From: Ramlibacter tataouinensis
GTDB lineage: Bacteria > Pseudomonadota > Gammaproteobacteria > Burkholderiales > Burkholderiaceae_C
Reading direction: 5' to 3'
Assembly: GCF_027941915.1 (NCBI RefSeq)
Contig: NZ_CP116009.1
Coordinates: forward strand, 2,976,001 to 3,040,000
DNA length: 64,000 bases
Part shown: piece after piece, positions 17,888 to 27,230 of the stretch
How positions within the stretch are numbered: the first letter of the stretch is position 1
Layout of the letters: each line of letters starts with the position of its first letter
Made by a program: the position numbers and the translations under genes
Notes under the pieces: model-generated
The model's input: the letters and a program-made list of their open reading frames with translations, nothing else
Databases searched by the model: none
Told to the model about the DNA's origin: nothing

Positions 17888-18012
17888 GCCGCGGCAGCAG
17901 GGGTCCGGGGCGTGGTCGGCAGTAGGACTGAGCCTACCGGATTGGCCCGCGCAGCCGTCTTAACATGGCCCTTGCCCGCAGCACCTGCAGTTTCCCGTTG
18001 CGACACTGATCC

Positions 18013-20457
18013 ATGCCCTTGACCGAACCGACGCTGGACGACAGCGTGGTGCCCATGCTGGAGCGCGCCGCATGCATCGGCGTGTGGCGGCTGCGGCTGG
18101 ACGGCGGCGAGCTGTACTGGTCGGACCAGCTGGCCGCCATCCATGGCCAGCCGGCCGGCTACGCGCCGCCGGCGCAGGAGGCCTGCCGCCACTACGCGGC
18201 GGGCTTCCAGCCGCGCATGGAGGCGTTGCTCGAGGCCTGCTCGACCGAGGGCACGCCGTTCGACGAGGAAGCGCAGATCGCGCTGCCCGACGGGCGCCGA
18301 TCCTGGGTGCGCTCGCTGGGCGAGGCCCTGCGCGACGGCGAAGGCCGCATCGTCGCGGTGCAGGGCGCGGTGCAGGAGATCGCCCCGCGCGGGCTGCGGC
18401 CGGGCACGCTGCTGCGCATGGGCGCCGCGCTGGCCAGCGGCGATGCCTTCGTCACCGTCGATGCCAACGGGCAGTACAGCTACCTCAACGAGCAGGCCGA
18501 GCGCCTGCTGGGGGCGGCCAGCCCGCAGCTGCTCGGCCGCCGGTTCTGGAACTCGTTCCAGAAGACGGTCCGCCTGCGCCTGGAAGAGCAGTTCCGCAGC
18601 GCCTGCTCGCGCGGCGTCAGGCTGGAATTCGAGGAGCTCGATGCGCGCCTGGCGCAGTGGTTCGAGGTGCGCGGCTTCCCGTTCGCCGACGGCATGGCGC
18701 TGCACCTGCGCGATGTCACCAGCCGCCGCAAGGCGCAGCAGCAACTGCGCCTGCTGGAAGGCAGCATCGCGCGCCTGAACGACATCGTCATCATCACCGA
18801 GGCCGGACCCTTCAGCGAACCCGGCCCGCGCATCGTGTTCGTCAACGACGCCTTCGAGCGGCGCACCGGCTACATGCGCGAGGAGGTGATCGGCCGCTCG
18901 CCCCGGCTGCTGCAGGGGCCCAACACGCCGCGCCCGGCACTGGACCGCATCCGCGCCGCGATGGAGGAATGGCGTCCGGCCCGGGTGGACCTGGTGAACT
19001 ACAAGAAGAACGGCGAGCCGTTCTGGGTCGACCTGGACGTCTCGCCGGTGTGGGACAAGGAGCGCAAGCTCACCCATTGGGTGGCGGTCGGCCGCGACGT
19101 CACCGAGCGCAAGCTGGCCGAGGAGAAGATCCAGCACCTGGCCTTCTACGACCCGCTGACCAAGCTGCCCAACCGGCAGCTGCTGATGGACCGGCTCCAT
19201 GCCGCGCTCAACGACCCGGCGCGGCCGCGCGAAGGCGCGCTGATGTTCATCGACCTCGACAACTTCAAGGTCCTCAACGACACGCTGGGCCACCAGAAGG
19301 GTGACCTGCTGCTGCAGCTGGTGGCCGAGCGCCTGCGCGCCTGCGTGGCCAAGGGCGACACGGTGGCGCGGCTGGGCGGCGACGAGTTCGTGATCCTGCT
19401 GGAAAACCGCGGCGACAAGCCGATGGACCCGGCCACAGGCGCGCACGCGGTGGCCGACCGGATCCTGGCCGCGCTGGGCGAACCCTACGTGCTGCCCGGG
19501 TACCTGCACCACAGCACCTGCAGCATCGGCGTGACCCTGTTCAGCCGCAGCGACCGCACCGTCAGCGAGCTGCTCAAGCAGGCCGACCTGGCGATGTACC
19601 AGGCCAAGAGCTCGGGCCGCAACGCGGTGTGCTTCTTCGACCCCGAGATGCAGGCGGTGGTCAGCGCCAACGCGGCACTGGCGGCCGACATGCGGCAGGC
19701 CTGGCGCGAGAACCAGTTCCACATCGAGTACCAGCCGCAGGTGGATGTCGAGGGCCGCATGATCGGCGTCGAGGCGCTGCTGCGCTGGCACCACCCGCTG
19801 CGCGGCGTGGTGCCGCCCGAGCAGTTCATTTCCGCCGCGGAGGAGACCTCGCTGATCATCCCGATCGGGCGCTGGGTGCTGGACCAGGCCTGCGCCCAGA
19901 TCGCGCAGTGGGAGCAGCGGCCCGGACGCGCGCACCTGAGCATCGCCGTCAACGTCAGCGTGCGGCAGTTCCGCCACCCCGAGTTCGTCGATGAGGTGAT
20001 GCAGGCCATCGGGCAGTCGGGCATCCAGCCGCACAAGCTCAAGCTGGAGCTGACCGAAAGCCTGCTGGCCGACGGCATCGAGGTGACCGTCGCCAAGATG
20101 GGCAGCCTCAAGGAGATGGGCGTGGCCCTGTCGCTGGACGACTTCGGCATCGGCTACTCGTCGCTCTCCTACCTCAAGCGGCTGCCGCTGGACCAGCTCA
20201 AGATCGACCGCGAGTTCGTCAAGGACATCCTGACCGACGCCAACGACGCAGCCATCGCCCGCACCGTGATCGGGCTGGCCCACAGCCTGGACCTGGACGT
20301 GATCGCCGAAGGGGTGGAGACGCCGGAGCAGCGCGACTTCCTGGCCCGGCAGGGCTGCCTGTCCTACCAGGGCTACCTGTACTCGCGCCCGCTTCCGATC
20401 GAGGCGCTGGAAGTCTTCATGGACCGGCTCTCGACGCCGGAAGCCGAGCCCGCCTGA
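18013..20457 (+). CDS. PAS - PAS - GGDEF - EAL c-di-GMP signalling protein
   Basis: This soluble 814-residue protein combines sensing and both c-di-GMP enzymatic modules. PAS-type domains cover about residues 10-370, including a flavin-type pattern (RTGYMREEVIGRSPRLLQGP) and a PAC segment ending in WVAVGRDVTERKLAEEKIQH. The GGDEF domain has the intact active site RLGGDEFVILL (about 453-463), and the EAL domain is intact (GVEALLRWHHP near 585, DDFGIGYSSL, LKIDREFV, VIAEGVET). It could be bifunctional, or one half may regulate the other. It follows the GAF-EAL gene by 125 bases in the same direction, so the pair may act on one local c-di-GMP circuit. Confidence 0.92.
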   Translation: MPLTEPTLDDSVVPMLERAACIGVWRLRLDGGELYWSDQLAAIHGQPAGYAPPAQEACRHYAAGFQPRMEALLEACSTEGTPFDEEAQIALPDGRRSWVRSLGEALRDGEGRIVAVQGAVQEIAPRGLRPGTLLRMGAALASGDAFVTVDANGQYSYLNEQAERLLGAASPQLLGRRFWNSFQKTVRLRLEEQFRSACSRGVRLEFEELDARLAQWFEVRGFPFADGMALHLRDVTSRRKAQQQLRLLEGSIARLNDIVIITEAGPFSEPGPRIVFVNDAFERRTGYMREEVIGRSPRLLQGPNTPRPALDRIRAAMEEWRPARVDLVNYKKNGEPFWVDLDVSPVWDKERKLTHWVAVGRDVTERKLAEEKIQHLAFYDPLTKLPNRQLLMDRLHAALNDPARPREGALMFIDLDNFKVLNDTLGHQKGDLLLQLVAERLRACVAKGDTVARLGGDEFVILLENRGDKPMDPATGAHAVADRILAALGEPYVLPGYLHHSTCSIGVTLFSRSDRTVSELLKQADLAMYQAKSSGRNAVCFFDPEMQAVVSANAALAADMRQAWRENQFHIEYQPQVDVEGRMIGVEALLRWHHPLRGVVPPEQFISAAEETSLIIPIGRWVLDQACAQIAQWEQRPGRAHLSIAVNVSVRQFRHPEFVDEVMQAIGQSGIQPHKLKLELTESLLADGIEVTVAKMGSLKEMGVALSLDDFGIGYSSLSYLKRLPLDQLKIDREFVKDILTDANDAAIARTVIGLAHSLDLDVIAEGVETPEQRDFLARQGCLSYQGYLYSRPLPIEALEVFMDRLSTPEAEPA

Positions 20458-20479
20458 GGTGCGGCGGGCGCCAGGCGCC

Positions 20480-21226
20480 TCAGAGCGGCGCGATCTGCAG
20501 CGGCGTGGTGGCGACCATGCGCGGCACGCGCATGACGATCTGGTCCTGCGTGCGGAACAGCTCGACGCCTTCGGCCAGCGCCAGCGCCTGCACGTCGGCC
20601 CACTCCAGCGCCCGGTAGTTGGGCTCGGAAGCGATGGCGTCCCGCATCAGGCCGCCGTCGTCGGAGCGCGGCGCGCAGCGGACGGTGAGCACGGCAAAGC
20701 CGGGTGACAGCTCGGCCGACACCGACAGTGCGGCGGGACCGTCGGCCGCATCGGCCAGAGTCAGCAGCGAAGCGGCAACCAGGTGGCGCAAGGCCACGCG
20801 CGAGGCCTCGAAGTCGGTATCCGGCACCTCGTTGGCCAGGGTGCAGCCGCGGAAGTTGAAGCCGCTGCGCAGCAGCCCCACGCACTCGTCCACGCCGTCG
20901 CGCAGGCGCACGCTCTCGTCCTCCGAGGGGGCGATCCAGGCGGCCACCTTCAGGCAGGTCATCACGGCGTCGCGCGCAAGCCGGTTGACCTTGGACACGC
21001 TGCGCTCGAGCTCGGCGGGCTCCGGCATGCCCTTGTCGAGCCGGGCGTTGAGGACCTCGGCCATCATGGCCACCGCCTGCAGGTTGACCACCATGTCGTG
21101 CTTGAGCGCGGGCGCCAGCCGCCGCAGCACGCCGTAGCGCGCGGCCTCGGCGCCGGTGCGCGGGACGCGGCGGCCGGATTGCGGCGCCGCCGCCGCGGAG
21201 GTGGGCGGGTGGATGGCGACGCTCAT
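20480..21226 (-). CDS. Histidine kinase-like protein lacking a clear ATPase domain
   Basis: Function unknown. The 248-residue protein has a kinase-type dimerisation helix pair with a possible phospho-His (LRRLAPALKHDMVVNLQAVA, about residues 34-53). A region follows where HATPase G boxes should lie, but no DxGxG or GxGL motifs are visible (ECVGLLRSGFNFRGCTLANE, then LRHLVAASLLTLADAADGP). It may be a phosphotransfer or scaffold protein derived from a histidine kinase. It is convergent with the PAS-GGDEF-EAL gene (22-base gap) and divergent from greB. Confidence 0.72.
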   Translation of the reverse strand: MSVAIHPPTSAAAAPQSGRRVPRTGAEAARYGVLRRLAPALKHDMVVNLQAVAMMAEVLNARLDKGMPEPAELERSVSKVNRLARDAVMTCLKVAAWIAPSEDESVRLRDGVDECVGLLRSGFNFRGCTLANEVPDTDFEASRVALRHLVAASLLTLADAADGPAALSVSAELSPGFAVLTVRCAPRSDDGGLMRDAIASEPNYRALEWADVQALALAEGVELFRTQDQIVMRVPRMVATTPLQIAPL

Positions 21227-21394
21227 GTGCCCAGCCTTCGCGCCGCGCGCGCCAGCATCGGTGTTGCTGCCTGATTCATCGGCACCGATTGTTGGCAGCG
21301 GGGCCGTTTTCCCCCGTCAGGAGAAGACCGTGGCGACTGTAGGAGAGAGCCTGCGTTGCGTTTGCCGCGCGAGGAGCGGGCTATCCTACGCGGC

Positions 21395-21961
21395 ATGAGC
21401 AAGGCGTTCACGCGCGAGAGCGAAGCCGCCGACGTCGACGACGACGAAGCACTGCCCCCGTTGCCGCCGGGCGGTCGCAACTACATCACCCCGCAGGGTT
21501 ATGCGCGCCTGCGGGCGGAGCTGCTGCAGCTGATCGACGACGAGCGGCCCAAGGTGGTGGAGGTCGTGCACTGGGCGGCCGGCAACGGCGACCGCTCCGA
21601 GAACGGCGACTACCTGTATGGCAAGAAGCGCCTGCGCGAGATCGACCGCCGCATCCGCTTCCTCACCCGGCGCCTGGAGATCGCCGAAGTCACCGACCCC
21701 TCGCTGCACCACGGCGGCACCCAGGTCTTCTTCGGCGCCACCGTGACCTACGCCGAGCCGTCCGGCGCCGAGCGCACGGTCACCATCCTGGGCATCGACG
21801 AGGCCGACAGCGCCCAGGGGCAGGTGAGCTGGATCTCGCCGATCGCCCGCGCGCTGCTCAAGGCGCACGAAGGCGACGTGGTCCGGCTGGTGACGCCGGC
21901 GGGCGCGCAGGAGATCGAGGTGCTGGAGGTGCGCTACGCGGCGCCGCAGTCAGGCGCCTGA
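21395..21961 (+). CDS. greB: Transcription elongation factor GreB
   Basis: GreB rescues backtracked RNA polymerase by stimulating transcript cleavage in the secondary channel. The 188-residue product has the N-terminal coiled coil (NYITPQGYARLRAELLQL, then HWAAGNGDRSENGDYLYGKK, including the tip acidic residues and the YGKKRLREID motif that separates GreB from GreA). It ends with the FKBP-like C-terminal domain (GQVSWISPIARALLKAHEGD). The start is MSKAFTRES at 21395. Its 3' end overlaps the convergent spoT gene by 12 bases. Confidence 0.96.
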   Translation: MSKAFTRESEAADVDDDEALPPLPPGGRNYITPQGYARLRAELLQLIDDERPKVVEVVHWAAGNGDRSENGDYLYGKKRLREIDRRIRFLTRRLEIAEVTDPSLHHGGTQVFFGATVTYAEPSGAERTVTILGIDEADSAQGQVSWISPIARALLKAHEGDVVRLVTPAGAQEIEVLEVRYAAPQSGA

Positions 21962-24217
21962 CTGCCCGGCGCGCATGCGCTGCGCGCGCATCACCGAGGG
22001 CGTGCGCTTGAGCGTGCGCATCACCGCATCCAGGTGCGCGCGGTCGCGCACCGCCACCAGGAACCGCAGGTCGGTGGCGTCCTGGTCGCGCTGGTCGTCC
22101 ATGTCCACGTGGGTGATGTCGGCTTCCACGCTGGCCAGCGCGGAAGCCACCCGCGCCAGGGCCCCCTTGCCGTTGGCCACGGTGACCAGGATCGCGGTCT
22201 CGAACGGCCGCACCGGCTCGTCGGACCAGTCGACCCCGATGAAGCGCTCGGCGTCCTTGTGCTGCAGCCGGCGCGCCACCGCGCAGTCCTCCAGGTGCAC
22301 CACCAGCCCCTCGCCGCGGCCCAGGTAGCCGACGATGGCGTCGCCCGGAACCGGTCGGCAGCAGGCGGCGAACTGCACCGAGGCGTTCTCGCTGCCGTCG
22401 AGCACGACGCTGCCCTGCGAGACGTTCTCGTGCGCCGTGTAGCGCTCGCGCGTGATCAGCAGCGTGTCGGGCCGCTGGCCCAGCTCGCCCATCAGCGTCA
22501 TCAGGCGCTTGGCCACGATGCCGGCGATGCGCTTGCCCAGGCCCAGGTCGGTCAGCAGCTCGGCCCGGCTCTTGCTGCCGGTGAAGCGCAGCAGCTTGTC
22601 CCAGATCGGGCGGTGCTCGTCGTCGTCGGCCGGCAGGCGTTCGATGCCCTCGGCGCGCAGCGCCTGGGTGAGCAGCTTCTCGCCCAGCTCCTGCGACTCG
22701 ACCTGGGCCAGCGACTTCAGGTGGTGGCGGATCTTCGAGCGCGCACGGCCGGTGCGCACGAACCCCAGCCAGGCCGGGTTGGGCGTGGAGAACGGCGCCG
22801 TCACCACCTCCACCACGTCGCCGTTGTTCAGCTCGGTGCGCAGCGGCACCTGCAGGCCGTTGATCTTGGCGGCCACCGTGTGGTCGCCCACGTCGCTGTG
22901 GATGGCGTAGGCGAAGTCGACCACCGTGGCACCGCGCGGCATGGCCAGGATCTGGCTCTTGGGCGTGAACACATAGACCGCATCGGGGAACAGGTCGATC
23001 TTGACGTGGTCCCAGAACTCGGCGGCATCGCGGGTCTCGTGCTGGATGTCCAGCAGCGACTGCAGCCACTTGGTGCCCAGCCGGTCGGAGCCGTCGCCGT
23101 CCGGGTGGCTGGCCTTGTACAGCCAGTGGGCGGCCACGCCCGACTCGGCCACCACGTGCATGCCCTCGGTGCGCATCTGGAACTCCACGTTCACGCCCGA
23201 GGGACCGACCAGCGTCGTGTGCAGCGACTGGTAGCCGTTGACCTTGGGGATGGCGATGTGGTCCTTGAAGCGGCCCGGCACCGGCTTGTACATCTGGTGC
23301 AGGATGCCCAGGGCCGTGTAGCAGTCGGTCACCGTGGGCACGATGACGCGGAAGCCGTAGATGTCGGTCACCTGCGCGAACGACAGGTGCTTCTCGTCCA
23401 TCTTGCGGTAGATCGAGTAGATGGTCTTCTCGCGCCCGGCGATGCGCACCTGCATGCCGGCCTGCTCGAACGCCGATTCGACCTCGCGCTGCACCTTCTG
23501 GATCAGGTCGCGCCGCCGGCTGCGGGCCTTGGCCACGGCCTTGTCCAGCACGCCATGGCGCCACGGCATCAGGTAGCGGAAGGCCAGCTCCTGCAGCTCG
23601 CGGTAGGTCAGGTTCAGGCCCAGCCGGTGGGCGATGGGCGCGTAGATGTCCAGCGTCTCGCGCGAGATGCGGCCCCACTTCTCGCGCGGCACGTCTTCCA
23701 GCGTGCGCATGTTGTGGGTGCGGTCGGCCAGCTTGATCAGGATGACGCGCACGTCGCGCGCCATGGCCAGCAGCATCTTGCGGAAGGACTCGGCCTGGCT
23801 TTCCTCGCGGGTGTCGAACTGCAGCTTGTCGAGCTTGGTCAGGCCGTCCACCAGCTCGGCGACCGGCATGCCGAAGCGCTCCACCAGTTCGGGCTTGGTG
23901 ACGCCGCAGTCCTCGATCGAATCGTGCAGCAGCGCCGCCATCAGCGCCTGGACATCGAGCTTCCACTCGGCGCACTTGGCCGCCACCGCGATCGGGTGGG
24001 TGATGTACGGTTCGCCGCTGGCGCGGATCTGCCCCAGGTGGGCTTCGTCGGCGAAGCGATAGGCCTGGCGGACCTGCTCGACGTCGGCGGGCTCGAGGTA
24101 GTCGAGCCGCGCCATCAGCGCCGCGAAACTGGCGGCCGCTGCGTTGGCGGCTGCGGGGCTGGGCAGCGCCGCCCCGGCGCGCTGGCCTTTGCCGGCGGAG
24201 GGGAGCACGGCACTCAT
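21950..24217 (-). CDS. spoT: Bifunctional (p)ppGpp synthetase/hydrolase SpoT
   Basis: SpoT sets the alarmone level in response to starvation. The 755-residue product has an HD hydrolase domain (GEPYITHPIAVAAKC then ALLHDSIEDCGVTKPELVER), a synthetase domain (VTDIYGFRVIVPTVTDCYTA, then NGYQSLHTTLVGPSG), a TGS domain (VYVFTPKSQILAMPRGATVV), and a C-terminal ACT domain (ILVTVANGKGALARVASALA). The hydrolase HD residues are present, so it is a true SpoT/Rel type rather than a hydrolase-dead RelA. It lies in the conserved order gmk-rpoZ-spoT, with a hairpin between rpoZ and spoT. Confidence 0.97.
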   Translation of the reverse strand: MSAVLPSAGKGQRAGAALPSPAAANAAAASFAALMARLDYLEPADVEQVRQAYRFADEAHLGQIRASGEPYITHPIAVAAKCAEWKLDVQALMAALLHDSIEDCGVTKPELVERFGMPVAELVDGLTKLDKLQFDTREESQAESFRKMLLAMARDVRVILIKLADRTHNMRTLEDVPREKWGRISRETLDIYAPIAHRLGLNLTYRELQELAFRYLMPWRHGVLDKAVAKARSRRRDLIQKVQREVESAFEQAGMQVRIAGREKTIYSIYRKMDEKHLSFAQVTDIYGFRVIVPTVTDCYTALGILHQMYKPVPGRFKDHIAIPKVNGYQSLHTTLVGPSGVNVEFQMRTEGMHVVAESGVAAHWLYKASHPDGDGSDRLGTKWLQSLLDIQHETRDAAEFWDHVKIDLFPDAVYVFTPKSQILAMPRGATVVDFAYAIHSDVGDHTVAAKINGLQVPLRTELNNGDVVEVVTAPFSTPNPAWLGFVRTGRARSKIRHHLKSLAQVESQELGEKLLTQALRAEGIERLPADDDEHRPIWDKLLRFTGSKSRAELLTDLGLGKRIAGIVAKRLMTLMGELGQRPDTLLITRERYTAHENVSQGSVVLDGSENASVQFAACCRPVPGDAIVGYLGRGEGLVVHLEDCAVARRLQHKDAERFIGVDWSDEPVRPFETAILVTVANGKGALARVASALASVEADITHVDMDDQRDQDATDLRFLVAVRDRAHLDAVMRTLKRTPSVMRAQRMRAGQSGA

Positions 24218-24267
24218 GCCTCAAATGTAGCGTGAGCGTGCGCTCGCTGCGGCAGGGAAATGAGAAA

Positions 24268-24287
24268 GGCACCGCCGGGGCGGTGCC
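24268..24287 (-). terminator. Hairpin between rpoZ and spoT, probable terminator
   Basis: Read leftward, GGCACCG and CGGTGCC form a 7-bp stem extended by CC/GG pairing, followed by TTTCTC. It lies 50 bases before the spoT start, so it could terminate or attenuate the gmk-rpoZ message, leaving spoT with its own promoter or read-through expression. Confidence 0.65.
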
Positions 24288-24331
24288 TATTGGTGAGGCA
24301 GGGACCGAAACGGCCCTGCTTGTGCAGCGGA

Positions 24332-24351
24332 ATCCCCGCCGGCGCGGGGAT
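24332..24351. repeat. Perfect hairpin downstream of rpoZ
   Basis: ATCCCCGC (24332-24339) pairs with GCGGGGAT (24344-24351) around CGGC. A second imperfect pairing (GCCCGG with CCGGGC) encloses the adjacent 24351-24378, overlapping the rpoZ stop. It probably protects or ends the rpoZ message and may be a REP-like dispersed element; no second copy was seen in the window. Confidence 0.45.
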
Positions 24352-24369
24352 GCCCGGACTACGCTGCGC

Positions 24370-24573
24370 TTAGCCGGGCACCTTCTTCAGCATCTCCAGG
24401 CCGACCTTGCCGTCGGCGATCTCGCGCAGGGCAGTGACGCCGGGCTTGTTCTTGCTCTCGATCTTGGGCGCGTGGCCCTGGCTCAGCATGCGGGCGCGGT
24501 AGGTGGCGGCCAGCACGAGCTGGAAGCGGTTGGGGATCTTTTCCAGACAGTCTTCGACGGTGATGCGGGCCAT
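24370..24573 (-). CDS. rpoZ: RNA polymerase omega subunit
   Basis: RpoZ assists folding and assembly of the beta-prime subunit and forms part of a ppGpp-binding site. The 67-residue product begins [20 protein letters not shown] and continues with the conserved [10 protein letters not shown] and [14 protein letters not shown] segments. Length is typical for betaproteobacteria. It is 13 bases downstream of gmk and upstream of spoT, the standard order that links alarmone metabolism with an alarmone target. Confidence 0.97.
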   Translation of the reverse strand: MARITVEDCLEKIPNRFQLVLAATYRARMLSQGHAPKIESKNKPGVTALREIADGKVGLEMLKKVPG

Positions 24574-24586
24574 GGTCTCTCGCGTG

Positions 24587-25207
24587 TCAGGGGATGTTGA
24601 GGGCCTTGAAGGTCTCGGCCCGGGCCCGGCGCTGGGCGGAATACTTCAGCCGCTGGGCGTGAACGATGGCTTTGAGGTCGAACAGCGCTCGTTCGAAAAG
24701 CTCATTGATTATAACGAAGTCGAATTCCGGGGCCTTGGCCATCTCCTCGGCCGCATTGCGCAGCCGCAGCTCGATGGTCTCGGCCGAATCCTCGCCGCGC
24801 CGCTCCAGCCGCGAGCGCAGCTCCTCCCAGCTCGGGGGCAGCACGAACACCAGCACCGCGTTGGCGAAGATGCGCTTGATCTGCAGGGCGCCCTGGAAGT
24901 CGATCTCCAGGATCACGTCGGCGCCCAGGGCGATGCGCTCCTCGATCGCCTTCTTGGAGGTGCCGTAGCGGCGCCCGTGGACGAACGCCCACTCGACGAA
25001 GGTGCCGGCCAGCACCATCGCGTCGAACTCCTGCTCGGAGACGAAGTAGTACTCGCGGCCGTGCTTTTCCTGCCCGCGCGGCGCGCGCGTGGTGTGCGAA
25101 ACCGAGGGCTGGACCTGCGAATCGAGCTCCAGCAGGGCCTTGACCAGGCTGGACTTGCCGGCGCCGCTGGGGGCGGCGACGACGAACAGGTTGCCGGGGT
25201 AGTCCAT
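24587..25207 (-). CDS. gmk: Guanylate kinase
   Basis: Gmk phosphorylates GMP to GDP with ATP. The 206-residue product has the P-loop [16 protein letters not shown] (about residues 12-27), the GMP-binding segment [20 protein letters not shown], and the LID region with [17 protein letters not shown]. The ending [13 protein letters not shown] is also typical. Length matches the family. It is 13 bases downstream of the yicC-family gene and heads towards rpoZ and spoT, so guanine nucleotide supply and ppGpp control are genetically linked. Confidence 0.97.
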   Translation of the reverse strand: MDYPGNLFVVAAPSGAGKSSLVKALLELDSQVQPSVSHTTRAPRGQEKHGREYYFVSEQEFDAMVLAGTFVEWAFVHGRRYGTSKKAIEERIALGADVILEIDFQGALQIKRIFANAVLVFVLPPSWEELRSRLERRGEDSAETIELRLRNAAEEMAKAPEFDFVIINELFERALFDLKAIVHAQRLKYSAQRRARAETFKALNIP

Positions 25208-25220
25208 GGTGGTTACTGCT

Positions 25221-26138
25221 TCACTCGATGTTCTGCACCTGCTCGCGCATCTGCTCGATCAGGACCTTCATGTCCACCGAGATGCGCGTCAGCTCCAGCG
25301 CGGCCGACTTGGAGCCCAGCGTATTGGCCTCCCGGTGCAGCTCCTGGATCAGGAAATCCAGCCGCTTGCCGATCTCGCCGCCCTTGGTGACCAGGCGCTC
25401 GATCTCGTCCAGGTGGGCGGCCAGCCGGGTGAGTTCCTCGGCCACGTCGATGCGGATGGCGAACGCGGTCGCCTCCGTCAGGGCGCGGTCCTGGGCGGCT
25501 TCCGGCGAGGCCGTGCCTTCGGCCAGGCCCATGGCCTCGTTCCAGCGTTCCAGGAAGCGGGCGCGCTGCTGCTCCACCAGCTGCGGCACCAGCGGGCGGG
25601 CCTGCTCGGCCAGCCCGCGCAGCTGCGCCAGGTGGCCCAGGAGCATGGCGGCCAGGCGGGCGCCTTCGCGCTCCCGTGCGGCCAGCAGGTCGTCGAGCGC
25701 CTGCTTCGCCAGCGCCTGCAGGGCCGGGCCGGGGTCGGCGTGCGGCGCGTCCTCGCCGGCGCCCAGGCGCAGCACGTCGGCCACGCTCAGCGCCCGCGCA
25801 TCGGGCAGCCAGGTGCGCACCGTGTCCTGCAGCGCGGCCAGCCGCTGCAGCAGGCGGGCGGTCGGCTCGCGCACGGCATCGGCCTGGGTCGATTCGAGGC
25901 CGGCGCGCAGCTCCACCTTGCCGCGCTTGAGGCGGCCCTGCAGCAGCTCGCGCAACGCCGGTTCGTGCTGGCGCAGGTCTTCGGACAGGCGCAGCGACAG
26001 GTCGAGGAAGCGGCTGTTGACCGACCGGATCTCGAGCCCGAGGCGGCCTTGTGCCGACGCCTTGGCGTCGGGGGCGGTCGCGCCCGCGGCCAGGCTGTGC
26101 TGCCCGCTTGCGTAACCGGTCATGCTGTAAACTGGCAT
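25221..26138 (-). CDS. YicC family endoribonuclease
   Basis: YicC-family proteins are stress-linked endoribonucleases, often found next to gmk. The 305-residue product starts [12 protein letters not shown], the universal N-terminal motif, followed by [19 protein letters not shown]. It ends with [20 protein letters not shown] and the C-terminal DUF1732 pattern [21 protein letters not shown] start at the internal MTGYASG (26123) is possible. Divergent from the Ser/Thr kinase gene across 68 bases. Confidence 0.93.
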   Translation of the reverse strand: MPVYSMTGYASGQHSLAAGATAPDAKASAQGRLGLEIRSVNSRFLDLSLRLSEDLRQHEPALRELLQGRLKRGKVELRAGLESTQADAVREPTARLLQRLAALQDTVRTWLPDARALSVADVLRLGAGEDAPHADPGPALQALAKQALDDLLAAREREGARLAAMLLGHLAQLRGLAEQARPLVPQLVEQQRARFLERWNEAMGLAEGTASPEAAQDRALTEATAFAIRIDVAEELTRLAAHLDEIERLVTKGGEIGKRLDFLIQELHREANTLGSKSAALELTRISVDMKVLIEQMREQVQNIE

Positions 26139-26206
26139 CGACTCTCTGGGGTGTTGCGGGATAGCGAGGATAACGGGGCCGCGCCGGCGGCCCTAGACTG
26201 GAAATT

Positions 26207-27211
26207 ATGTCAAAGGTCAAGCCGGCGCCCCTGCCGCCGGATACGGTCATCGGGGGCTATCGCGTGGTGCGCAAGCTCTCCGCCGGCGGCTTTGGCGTCG
26301 TCTACCTCGCTGTCGACAGCGAGGGCCAGCAGGTCGCCATCAAGGAATACCTCCCGGCCTCGCTGGCCACCCGCGCCCCGGGCGAGCTGCTGCCCCAGGT
26401 GCAGCCCGAGAAGCTGTCGCTGTACCGCCTGGGCCTCAAGAGCTTCTTCGAGGAAGGCCGCTCGCTGGCGCAGATCTCGCACGCCTCGGTGGTCAGCGTG
26501 CTGAACTTCTTCCGCGAGAACGAGACCGTCTACATGGTGATGAACTACCTGGAGGGCGCGACCCTGCAGGACTTCATCATCACCGCGCGCGAGCTGAAGA
26601 AGCAGAAGGTGTTCCGCGAGTCCACCATCCGCTCGCTGTTCGACGAGATCCTGCGCGGCCTGCGCATCGTGCACCAGCACAAGATGCTGCACCTGGACAT
26701 CAAGCCGGCCAACATCTTCATCACCGACGACAACAAGGCGGTGATGATCGACTTCGGCGCCGCCCGCGAGGTGCTGTCCAAGGAAGGCAACTTCATCCGG
26801 CCGATGTACACGCCCGGCTTCGCCGCGCCCGAGATGTACCGGCGCGATTCGTCGATGGGCCCGTGGACCGACATCTACGCCATCGGCGCCTGCATCTACG
26901 CCTGCATGCAGGGCTACCCGCCCAACGACGCGCCGCAGCGGCTCGAGAAGGACCGCCTGGCGCTGGCCTTGTCGCGCCTGCGCGGCGTCTACTCCGACAA
27001 CCTGATCGAGGTGGTGGAATGGTGCATGTCGCTCGACCCGCTGTCCCGCCCGCAGTCGGTGTTCGCGCTGCAGAAGGAACTGAGCCGCGAGGGCGAGCGG
27101 CGCTACACCAAGCTGACGGTGGGCGAGAAGGTGCGCCTGCAGTTCGACAACATGGTGGCGGACTCGAAGAAGGGCTTGCGCCGCGCCACCGGCGCGGCCA
27201 GGCTGAAGTGA
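26207..27211 (+). CDS. Ser/Thr protein kinase (Hanks type)
   Basis: Eukaryotic-type protein kinase of 334 residues, essentially only a kinase domain and without a membrane segment. Visible motifs are the Gly-rich loop (LSAGGFGVVYLA, about 25-36), catalytic Lys (VAIKEYLP), the catalytic loop HLDIKPANIF (about 161-170), DFG (IDFGAAR, about 181) and the activation segment ending YTPGFAAPEMY. The loop has HLD rather than the usual HRD. It is followed 19 bases later by a PP2C phosphatase, forming a writer and eraser pair. The substrate is unknown. Confidence 0.93.
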   Translation: MSKVKPAPLPPDTVIGGYRVVRKLSAGGFGVVYLAVDSEGQQVAIKEYLPASLATRAPGELLPQVQPEKLSLYRLGLKSFFEEGRSLAQISHASVVSVLNFFRENETVYMVMNYLEGATLQDFIITARELKKQKVFRESTIRSLFDEILRGLRIVHQHKMLHLDIKPANIFITDDNKAVMIDFGAAREVLSKEGNFIRPMYTPGFAAPEMYRRDSSMGPWTDIYAIGACIYACMQGYPPNDAPQRLEKDRLALALSRLRGVYSDNLIEVVEWCMSLDPLSRPQSVFALQKELSREGERRYTKLTVGEKVRLQFDNMVADSKKGLRRATGAARLK

Positions 27212-27230
27212 CCTCCGCGCGGGCCAGGCC

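Noticed and set aside
17815-20283. 822-codon leftward open frame opposite the PAS-GGDEF-EAL gene
   Set aside because: Shadow of a gene with intact GGDEF and EAL motifs. Other long opposites (such as 22034-24235 opposite spoT) were rejected for the same reason.
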